This document shows, in pieces, positions 1 to 5,925 of a DNA stretch of 11,010 nt. Below the pieces are notes generated by a model that saw only the letters and a program-made list of their open reading frames with translations, was not told the DNA's origin and did no database searches. Made by a program: the position numbers and the translations under genes. The stretch is taken from positions 1-11,010 of the forward strand of contig WFSK01000138.1 in the NCBI GenBank assembly GCA_015486095.1, written 5' to 3'. Position 1 is the stretch's first letter. Each line of letters begins with the position of its first letter. Origin of the DNA: Thermotogae bacterium (lineage in GTDB: Bacteria; Thermotogota; Thermotogae; B3-G13).

Positions 1-2
1 AT

Positions 3-1505
3 AAATCCATTGGCTTTCCTGGGGAATATCCGTACACTCGCGGTATATATCCGACGATGTACAGGGGAAGGTTATGGACGATGCGTCAATACGCGGGTTT
101 TGGATCTGCTGAAGAGACGAATAAGAGATATAAATATCTTTTGGAGCAGGGACAAACCGGACTATCCGTTGCCTTCGATCTCCCCACTCAGATAGGATAC
201 GATTCTGATGCATCGATGGCTATGGGTGAAGTGGGAAAGGTGGGTGTAGCCATAGATTCTCTCAGGGATATGGAGACTCTCTTCGATGGAATACCCCTGG
301 ATAGGGTGAGTACTTCTATGACGATAAATTCTACGGCGATGATATTGCTCGCTATGTACATAGCTGTTGCCGAAAAGCAGGGAGTAGATAGGAGAGTATT
401 GAGAGGGACTATTCAAAACGATATATTGAAAGAATATATAGCACGTGGTACATACATCTATCCCCCAAAACCATCGATGAGGCTTACTACAGATATATTG
501 GAATTTACTGCAACTAACCTCCCGAAATGGAAGCCGATAAGTATCAGTGGATATCATATGCGCGAGGCTGGAGCAACTGCCGTTCAAGAATTGGCATTTA
601 CCCTTGCTGATGGCATTGAGTACGTTAAACAAGCGATCTCCAAAGGACTCGATGTGAATGCCCTTGGAAAGCAGCTTTCCTTTTTCTTTGCCGCCCATAA
701 CGATATATTTGAAGAAGTGGCAAAGTTCAGGGCGGCACGAAGACTATGGGCAAACATCATGAGAAATGAATTCGGTGCCTCGGATCCAGAAGCCTGGAAG
801 TTAAAGTTTCACACTCAAACGGCTGGCTCTACGCTAACCGCCCAACAGCCAAATAATAATGTTATTCGCGTTGCTTATCAGGCGTTGGCTGCCGTATTGG
901 GTGGTACACAGTCTTTACACACCAATTCGAGAGACGAAGCCCTATCACTTCCTACAGAGGAGTCTGTGATGATAGCCTTACGTACACAGCAGATACTCGC
1001 GTATGAATCAGGTGTTACGAACACCGTCGATCCCTTAGCAGGTTCTTATTACGTTGAATCCTTAACTGACGAGATAGAAGAGAAGGCGAGGGAATACATA
1101 GATAAGATAAAAGAGATGGGAGGTATGTTGAATGCCATAGAAGAAGGATACGTGCAGCGTGAAATACATGATAGTGCATACAGATACCAAAAAGAATGGG
1201 AATCCGGGGAGAGGATAATAGTTGGTGTGAACAAATACAAGATAGAAGAGAAGACCAAGCTTGCCACAATGGAGGTGGATCCTGATATCGAGGAAAGGCA
1301 GATAGAAGGTTTGAAGAAATTGAGAAGAGAACGTGACAACGAGCGCGTTAAAAGAGATATATACGAGATAAAGGAGGCGGCGCGAACAGATGAGAACTTG
1401 ATGCCTCTGGTTTTGAAAGCAGTCCGTGATTATGCAACTGTGGGGGAGATTTCAGATGCTTTAAGGGAGGTATTCGGTGAATACAAAGAGGTGATAGAGT
1501 TGTGA
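3..1505 (+). CDS. mcmA1: Methylmalonyl-CoA mutase, large (catalytic) subunit, 5'-truncated by window edge
   Basis: This is the TIM-barrel catalytic subunit of the two-subunit, B12-dependent methylmalonyl-CoA mutase, which interconverts succinyl-CoA and (R)-methylmalonyl-CoA in the cytoplasm. The reading frame is open to the left edge. The residues before the ATG at 57 (FPGEYPYTRGIYPT) are core family sequence, so that ATG is internal and the real start lies upstream of the window. By aligning from memory with the Propionibacterium shermanii enzyme, the Tyr of RQYAGFG (codon at 90) matches Tyr89 and the Arg of IARGTYIYPP (codon at 444) matches Arg207. These two residues separate methylmalonyl-CoA mutase from isobutyryl-CoA mutase, which has Phe and Gln there. 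SGYHM (His codon at 555) matches the catalytic Tyr243-His244. The protein ends after the barrel with no B12 domain, which is supplied by the next gene. The stop overlaps the next start by 4 bases (GTGA). Identity is very secure. Confidence 0.97.
   Translation, partial: KSIGFPGEYPYTRGIYPTMYRGRLWTMRQYAGFGSAEETNKRYKYLLEQGQTGLSVAFDLPTQIGYDSDASMAMGEVGKVGVAIDSLRDMETLFDGIPLDRVSTSMTINSTAMILLAMYIAVAEKQGVDRRVLRGTIQNDILKEYIARGTYIYPPKPSMRLTTDILEFTATNLPKWKPISISGYHMREAGATAVQELAFTLADGIEYVKQAISKGLDVNALGKQLSFFFAAHNDIFEEVAKFRAARRLWANIMRNEFGASDPEAWKLKFHTQTAGSTLTAQQPNNNVIRVAYQALAAVLGGTQSLHTNSRDEALSLPTEESVMIALRTQQILAYESGVTNTVDPLAGSYYVESLTDEIEEKAREYIDKIKEMGGMLNAIEEGYVQREIHDSAYRYQKEWESGERIIVGVNKYKIEEKTKLATMEVDPDIEERQIEGLKKLRRERDNERVKRDIYEIKEAARTDENLMPLVLKAVRDYATVGEISDALREVFGEYKEVIEL
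1485..1494 (+). promoter_or_regulatory. Ribosome binding site for the B12-binding subunit
   Basis: AAAGAGGTGA lies inside the end of the large-subunit gene, 7 bases before the GTG at 1502. It supports the GTG start and a GTGA stop/start overlap with the upstream gene. Confidence 0.75.
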
Positions 1506-1900
1506 AGAAGCTCAGAGTGCTGATCGCAAAGCCCGGCCTCGATGGCCATGACAGAGGGGCAAAGGTTGTGGCCCATGCCCTGAAAGATGCGGGGATGGAA
1601 GTGATATACACAGGGCTACGTCAAACTCCGCTTCAGATCGTGAATACGGCCATACAGGAAGATGTCAACGCCATAGGATTATCCATATTATCTGGTGCAC
1701 ACATGCGGTTGTTCCCTGAGATAATGAGATTACTCAAAGAGAGAAATGCCTCGGACATCCTCGTATTTGCGGGTGGGGTGATCCCGGAGAATGATGTGCC
1801 GAAATTACGTGAGATCGGGATCCAGCGTGTTTTTACTCCTGGAACACCTACAGACGAGGTCATAGACTTTTTGAGGAGCAAGTTCCCAGATAGAGTGTGA
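1502..1900 (+). CDS. mcmA2: Methylmalonyl-CoA mutase, small (B12-binding) subunit
   Basis: This 132-residue protein is a stand-alone cobalamin-binding Rossmann domain that completes the mutase by holding adenosylcobalamin base-off/His-on over the barrel of the large subunit. The DxHxxG signature is intact in LDGHDRG (Asp14, His16, Gly19), where His16 is the lower cobalt ligand. The SxL motif is at residues 61-63 (SIL) and the GG motif at 91-92 (FAGGVIP). Length matches the usual 130-140 residues for the separate subunit. The GTG start is chosen because it has a good ribosome binding site and because MKKLRVLIAKPGLDGHD is the expected N-terminus. The stop overlaps the start of the next gene, which encodes the MeaB chaperone that loads and protects this cofactor site. 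Confidence 0.97.
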   Translation: MKKLRVLIAKPGLDGHDRGAKVVAHALKDAGMEVIYTGLRQTPLQIVNTAIQEDVNAIGLSILSGAHMRLFPEIMRLLKERNASDILVFAGGVIPENDVPKLREIGIQRVFTPGTPTDEVIDFLRSKFPDRV

Positions 1901-3267
1901 TGAATTTGACATCGAATGTAGAGAGATTGATCGAAGGTTTTGAAAATAAGGATAAGAAAGCACTGGCAAGAGCTATGACACTGGTTGAAGAAGGGAATTC
2001 TGAATTGGTTGAACGCATCAGGACTCTAAGGAAATCGGTAGAAGAGCCATGGATAATCGGCATCACCGGCCCCCCCGGCGTTGGAAAGAGCACCCTTATA
2101 GATAAATTGATAGGACTACTTTTGATGGAAAACAGACAAATCGCTGTATTCGCAGTAGATCCGAGTAGCAAGATCAGCGGCGGAGCCATATTAGGTGATA
2201 GAGTTAGAATGCAGCGTTACGCTGTCGATGAAAATGTCTTCATAAGAAGTGTAGCCACCCGAGGAGCAGGAGGCGGAGTTTCCCATCATCTGATAGATAT
2301 GATAGACATGGTATTGGCGTTTGGATACGATACCGTAATCGTCGAGACCGTAGGTGCGGGACAGATAGATCTGGATATATTCGACATATCGGATACCACA
2401 GTTCTCGTGTTGATGCCAGAACAGGGAGATGGAATACAGACTTACAAGGCTGGGATGACGGAGATGGCAGATATATTCGTTATCAACAAGGCAGATAAGC
2501 AGGGTGCAGATAAGATAGCAGAGCAACTGAAAGTTATGAGAAGCATCACAAAGGCAAGAGATGAGTGGCAACCTCCGATTTTGAAAGTTATATCTACCGA
2601 AAATATTGGTATAGATATGCTTTTGAGAGAACTACAAAGGCATAGAAGATATCTCTTATCTTCGAAGAAGATAGAGGTTAAAAAAAGGACGAGGAGATTG
2701 ATGAGAGTAAGGGAAGGTATTTTGTCCAGGTTTGAGAAGGCTTTGTCTAAAGCTCTTGAAAATCTGGCCGATAGAGAGATCGATGACTTCGATGAAGTAT
2801 ATATCGAGATAGTGAAAGATATCCTTGCTGAGGGAGGAGGTAATGAAAAGCAGATGCTCATAAAAGGTATATCACATATAGGTATTGCGGTGGAGAAGAT
2901 AGCAGATAAGATCGGATTTTATCGAGATATTTTGGGATTAAAGGTTTCTGAGGCAGAGTTGGTAGAGGCATATAAAGTCAAGGTAGCCTTCGTGGAGATA
3001 GGAAAAACGAGACTTGAGTTGCTCGAGCCAACTTCTGAAGAGAGTAGCATAGCCGAGTTTTTAAAGAACAAAGGAGAAGGTATACATCACATAGCATTCG
3101 ATGTCTTGGATATAGAAAAGGCATTCTCGAGTATGAAGAAGGCCGGAATAAGGGTATTAAGAGACTCTATTTCAAAGGGTGCCCATGGCAGCAGAGTCTT
3201 CTTCATCCATCCTAAGGATACGGGTGGAATACTCATGGAATTCGTCGAGGAGGTTCACGATGGCTGA
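1897..3267 (+). CDS. meaB-mce: MeaB-type GTPase fused to methylmalonyl-CoA epimerase
   Basis: One 456-residue reading frame encodes two proteins that are usually separate. Residues 1 to about 318 are the MeaB/ArgK G-protein chaperone of methylmalonyl-CoA mutase: Walker A GPPGVGKST (58-66), VDPSS (87-91), GGAILGDR (95-102), ETVGAGQ (150-156) and the guanine-specificity motif NKAD (197-200), then a helical C-terminal arm. Residues 320-456 are a vicinal-oxygen-chelate epimerase that interconverts the R and S forms of methylmalonyl-CoA. Its metal ligands, placed by alignment from memory with the P. shermanii enzyme, are His327 (SHIGIAV), Glu374 (LELLEP, Gln in that enzyme), His398 (GIHHIAF) and Glu448 (ILMEFVE). 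The linker is only a few residues (GGGNEKQ). The GTG at 1897 and the ATG at 1900 are both possible starts and differ by one residue. The gene overlaps the mutase small subunit upstream and mmdA downstream. Both domains look intact, so the fusion seems functional. Its old family name, arginine kinase ArgK, is misleading. Confidence 0.95.
   Translation: MMNLTSNVERLIEGFENKDKKALARAMTLVEEGNSELVERIRTLRKSVEEPWIIGITGPPGVGKSTLIDKLIGLLLMENRQIAVFAVDPSSKISGGAILGDRVRMQRYAVDENVFIRSVATRGAGGGVSHHLIDMIDMVLAFGYDTVIVETVGAGQIDLDIFDISDTTVLVLMPEQGDGIQTYKAGMTEMADIFVINKADKQGADKIAEQLKVMRSITKARDEWQPPILKVISTENIGIDMLLRELQRHRRYLLSSKKIEVKKRTRRLMRVREGILSRFEKALSKALENLADREIDDFDEVYIEIVKDILAEGGGNEKQMLIKGISHIGIAVEKIADKIGFYRDILGLKVSEAELVEAYKVKVAFVEIGKTRLELLEPTSEESSIAEFLKNKGEGIHHIAFDVLDIEKAFSSMKKAGIRVLRDSISKGAHGSRVFFIHPKDTGGILMEFVEEVHDG
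2831..2856 (+). promoter_or_regulatory. Possible internal ribosome binding site and start for free epimerase
   Basis: AGGGAGGAGG (2831-2840) is a near-perfect Shine-Dalgarno sequence inside the fused gene, precisely at the MeaB/epimerase boundary. An in-frame ATG (Met320) follows at 2854, 13 bases downstream, and opens a 137-residue epimerase of normal length starting MLIKGISHIGI. A TAATG stop/start-like string (2841-2845) sits out of frame between them, which looks like the remnant of an ancestral intergenic junction. The spacing to Met320 is longer than optimal and the glycine codons themselves create part of the match, so internal initiation is only a hypothesis. Confidence 0.45.
3247..3253 (+). 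promoter_or_regulatory. Ribosome binding site fixing the start of the carboxyltransferase gene
   Basis: GAGGAGG ends 6 bases before the ATG at 3260. It selects this ATG over an in-frame ATG at 3179, which would add 27 low-complexity residues read out of frame from the epimerase coding sequence. Confidence 0.85.
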
Positions 3268-4816
3268 TAATATAGAAAAATTGAACGAACGCTTAGATGT
3301 TAGGAGAGAAGAGGTGTTAAAAGGTGGAGGAGAAGAGCGGGTAGCGAAGCAGCACAGATTGGGAAAGCATACTGCTCGGGAGAGGATAGCATTGCTTCTG
3401 GATGAAGGTTCTTTTGTGGAATTCGATATGCTCGTGAAGCACCGTTCAACATATTTTGGTTTGGATAAGAAGGTTCTCCCTGCTGATGGAGTGGTGACTG
3501 GCTGGGGCAGGATCAATGGTAGACCGGTGGCAGTTTTTGCACAAGACTTCACGGTACAGGGTGGCTCATTGGGAGAGATGCATGCCAAGAAGATCTGTAA
3601 GGTTCAGGATTTTGCGTTGAAGAACGGTATGCCTATAATCGGGATCAACGATTCTGGAGGAGCGAGGATACAAGAGGGGGTTGATTCACTTTACGGGTAT
3701 GGTGAGATATTCTACAGGAATACCGTTGCTTCTGGTGTCATTCCTCAGATCTCCGTGATACTCGGTCCCAGTGCAGGTGGAGCAGTGTATTCCCCGGCTA
3801 TAACGGATTTCGTCTTCATGGTGGATAAGATCTCGAGGATGTTCATAACAGGTCCTCAGGTGATAAAGGCTGTTACTGGGGAGGAAATAGATCAAGAAAG
3901 TTTGGGAGGAGCTCTTGTACATAACACCAGGAGTGGAAATGCCCATTTCTTTGCCTCAACCGAAGAAGAAGCGATGCAACAAGTGAAGAAATTACTCTCC
4001 TATATTCCTCAAAACAATTCAGAGGAGCCACCATATGAGGAGCCCCGTGTGCAAATACTCGATACCGATCCGAAAGTGGATGAGGTCATACCCACCGTTC
4101 CTACCAAATCTTATGATGTTAGAGATGTTATAAGGTGTGTTGTAGATGAAGATTCGTTCTTTGAAGTCCATGAAAGATATGCAAAAAATATAGTTGTGGG
4201 GTTTGCCAGATTTGGAGGATACAGTGTGGGTATCGTAGCCAATCAACCCCAGATATTTGCGGGGGCGCTCGATATAAATGCTTCGGATAAGGCGGCAAGA
4301 TTTATTAGATTTTTGGATGCCTTTAACATACCCATAGTAACCTTCGTGGATACTCCCGGATTCCTACCCGGGGTTCAACAAGAACATGGAGGGATAATAA
4401 GACATGGTGCAAAACTGTTATTCGCTTACTCCGAGGCTACCGTTCCAAAGATCACGATGATCCTACGAAAGGCATATGGGGGTGCATATATAGCGATGGG
4501 GAGTCAGCATCTACGCGCAGATCAAGTATTCGCATTACCTACCGCAGAGATAGCGGTTATGGGTCCTGAAGGAGCTGCCAATATCATCTTTGCGAGAGAG
4601 ATAAAGAATGCAGAGGACCCTGAGAAGGTGCGTACGGAAAAGATAAACGATTACAAAGAGAAATTCGCAAATCCTTATGTTGCGGCGAGTAGAGGATACG
4701 TAGATGCGGTGATAAAACCCATAGAAATGCGTAGATACATAGTCAAGGCATTGGAAGCAACCTTGAATAAGCGTCAATATCTACCCAAGAAAAAACACGA
4801 TAATATACCGCTGTGA
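3260..4816 (+). CDS. mmdA: Methylmalonyl-CoA decarboxylase alpha / propionyl-CoA carboxylase beta carboxyltransferase
   Basis: This 518-residue protein has the double-crotonase carboxyltransferase fold that moves CO2 between methylmalonyl-CoA or propionyl-CoA and biotin. The N-terminal half has GGARIQEG (133-140) and GPSAGGAVYSPA (169-180). The C-terminal half has DTPGFLPG (364-371) and RKAYGGAYIAM (403-413), which form the two oxyanion holes. Asp421 in QHLRAD aligns, from memory, with Asp422 of Streptomyces PccB, the residue tied to propionyl-CoA rather than acetyl-CoA preference. The start at 3260 has a strong ribosome binding site and gives the standard family length; it overlaps the preceding gene by 8 bases. 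Sequence alone does not separate decarboxylase MmdA from carboxylase PccB. The following OadG-like gene and the mutase/epimerase neighbours favour a Na+-linked methylmalonyl-CoA decarboxylase. Confidence 0.93.
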   Translation: MADNIEKLNERLDVRREEVLKGGGEERVAKQHRLGKHTARERIALLLDEGSFVEFDMLVKHRSTYFGLDKKVLPADGVVTGWGRINGRPVAVFAQDFTVQGGSLGEMHAKKICKVQDFALKNGMPIIGINDSGGARIQEGVDSLYGYGEIFYRNTVASGVIPQISVILGPSAGGAVYSPAITDFVFMVDKISRMFITGPQVIKAVTGEEIDQESLGGALVHNTRSGNAHFFASTEEEAMQQVKKLLSYIPQNNSEEPPYEEPRVQILDTDPKVDEVIPTVPTKSYDVRDVIRCVVDEDSFFEVHERYAKNIVVGFARFGGYSVGIVANQPQIFAGALDINASDKAARFIRFLDAFNIPIVTFVDTPGFLPGVQQEHGGIIRHGAKLLFAYSEATVPKITMILRKAYGGAYIAMGSQHLRADQVFALPTAEIAVMGPEGAANIIFAREIKNAEDPEKVRTEKINDYKEKFANPYVAASRGYVDAVIKPIEMRRYIVKALEATLNKRQYLPKKKHDNIPL

Positions 4817-4850
4817 TTGTTAAACGGATGGACGTAAAGCTTTGAGTGAG

Positions 4851-4857
4851 AGGAGGA
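4851..4857 (+). promoter_or_regulatory. Ribosome binding site for the OadG-like gene
   Basis: AGGAGGA ends 5 bases before the ATG at 4863. It argues against an upstream in-frame TTG at 4842, which would place this motif inside the coding sequence as Arg-Arg codons. Confidence 0.85.
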
Positions 4858-4862
4858 ACACG

Positions 4863-5195
4863 ATGAACGAGGTGTGGAGAATAACGTTAACGGGAATGCT
4901 AATCGTCTTCTCCGGGTTGGCGATCACTTCTTTAGTAATATACATCTTCAGTGAGATATTGAACAGAGGTGTAGAAAGGCATGTACACATTACGATTAGG
5001 AAACCCAATCTCGATAAGGATCTCGATGATCTAAATGTAGTTATAGCCGCTGCAGTATCTGCCGTTTTAGGAGAAAGCTGGAGGGTAACGAAGGTAAAAA
5101 GGGTGGAAAGAACAAGGCATCTTTCTCGATGGAAACGTATGGAATACGAAGTCTGGAGCGTAAAACGGCGTAATAAGGTATCGGCCATCGACTAA
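4863..5195 (+). CDS. OadG/MmdD-like small membrane subunit of a Na+-pumping decarboxylase
   Basis: This 110-residue protein has one hydrophobic helix near the N-terminus (about residues 9-31, LTGMLIVFSGLAITSLVIYI), then a basic, polar region and a predicted helix rich in alanine (VVIAAAVSAVLG, 59-70). This architecture and its place directly after the carboxyltransferase match the gamma chain of oxaloacetate decarboxylase and the delta chain of methylmalonyl-CoA decarboxylase, which tether the carboxyltransferase to the membrane pump and stabilise the complex. Many of these proteins have a Pro/Ala linker and metal-binding C-terminal residues; no Pro/Ala linker is visible here, and the tail is strongly basic instead (KRVERTRHLSRWKR). 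A gap of 46 bases separates it from mmdA. It is the last gene of the operon; no beta pump subunit or biotin carrier follows. The family call rests on architecture and context more than on strict motifs. Confidence 0.75.
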   Translation: MNEVWRITLTGMLIVFSGLAITSLVIYIFSEILNRGVERHVHITIRKPNLDKDLDDLNVVIAAAVSAVLGESWRVTKVKRVERTRHLSRWKRMEYEVWSVKRRNKVSAID

Positions 5196-5214
5196 GAGAT
5201 CTGGAGAAATTCTT
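5196..5214. other. Convergent gene junction without an obvious terminator
   Basis: Only 19 bases separate the stop codon of the + strand operon from the stop codon of the - strand operon. The stretch has an AGATCT palindrome and an A/T-rich run, but no GC-rich stem followed by a T-tract in either direction. Transcripts from both operons probably run into each other unless termination is Rho-dependent or occurs inside the coding regions. Confidence 0.6.
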
Positions 5215-5907
5215 TTAAAATAGAAAGGTAACCCAATCCAAGAAGATCACCGCTAATAAGGCTGGCAGGAAATTCCCCGCTTTTATTTCTTTTAAACGTA
5301 ATAATCTTATCCCTATAAAGATGATTATGATACCCCCTACACCACTGAAATCACTTATATATGGTTTTGCGCCGATGAATCTTATAAAGCCAGCTATCTG
5401 TATGAGAAAACCTTCCAGAATATATACTGCTCCAGCGGAGAATACAACCCCTTTCCCATAGGCCGATGCCAATATGATCGAGGATATGCCATCCATAGTC
5501 GATTTGATCAGGAGCAATTCAGAAGATGTCGATATCCCACTTTGAATACACCCCAGTATGGTCATAGGACCGGTTGTGAAAAGCACAAAGGCGGTGACAA
5601 AACCTTCAACGAATCTATCTCCTTCTCCGATCGCAACGAAATGTCTCAATACATAGGCGATAGAATTTAACCTTTCTTCTATCTTCCATAACTCACCGAG
5701 GACTCCACCTATTGCGAGACTTACCAAGACGACGATCACGTACTTCGCTTCGATGGCCATCTTAATGCCGATCACGATAGTTATTGCTCCTATCGCTTCG
5801 AACAACACTTCTTTCGATCTTTCGGTTAATCTTGCTCCAACGAAAAGACCTAAAAAGCTTCCTATCAATATAGTTATGCCGTTTACTATCGCTCCAATAT
5901 TTAACAT
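5215..5907 (-). CDS. DUF554 (YqgA-type) integral membrane protein
   Basis: This is a 230-residue, very hydrophobic protein with about six or seven membrane segments (clear ones near residues 3-24, 38-52, 56-72, 102-120, 153-176, 188-204 and 213-229). The conserved signatures of the DUF554 family (E. coli YqgA) are present: a glycine-rich first helix (NGITILIGSFLGLFVGARL), GPMTILG (113-119) followed by a polar loop, and KSTMDGISSI (135-144). Length is typical. The function of the family is not established; a transport role has been suggested from its membrane topology only. It lies 18 bases after uvrB and is preceded by an AGAGGGATAGGG stretch that can serve as its ribosome binding site, so it is the last gene of the - strand operon. 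The link to uvrB may be only positional. Confidence 0.9.
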   Translation of the reverse strand: MLNIGAIVNGITILIGSFLGLFVGARLTERSKEVLFEAIGAITIVIGIKMAIEAKYVIVVLVSLAIGGVLGELWKIEERLNSIAYVLRHFVAIGEGDRFVEGFVTAFVLFTTGPMTILGCIQSGISTSSELLLIKSTMDGISSIILASAYGKGVVFSAGAVYILEGFLIQIAGFIRFIGAKPYISDFSGVGGIIIIFIGIRLLRLKEIKAGNFLPALLAVIFLDWVTFLF

Positions 5908-5925
5908 GTATCCCTATCCCTCTGT

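Noticed and set aside
57..59. ATG as the start of the mutase large subunit
   Set aside because: The upstream in-frame codons from position 3 encode conserved family sequence (FPGEYPYTRGIYPT), so the gene begins before the window.
162..698. 178-codon antisense frame inside the mutase gene
   Set aside because: It is opposite to highly conserved mutase sequence, has no recognisable domain and skewed composition; a shadow of the real gene.
1897..2853. Arginine/ornithine transport kinase (ArgK)
   Set aside because: Historic misnaming; the motifs are of a G3E-like MeaB GTPase and the mutase neighbours fix its role.
3179..3259. 27-codon N-terminal extension of the carboxyltransferase
   Set aside because: It is the epimerase coding sequence read in another frame, has no family resemblance, and the ATG at 3260 has a strong ribosome binding site.
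4828..4845. Mini-ORF (MDVKL) before the OadG-like gene as a leader peptide
   Set aside because: It has five codons, no ribosome binding site and no attenuator-like hairpins; expected by chance.
4842..4862. TTG start extending the OadG-like protein by 7 residues
   Set aside because: It would turn the AGGAGG ribosome binding site into coding sequence and has no ribosome binding site of its own.
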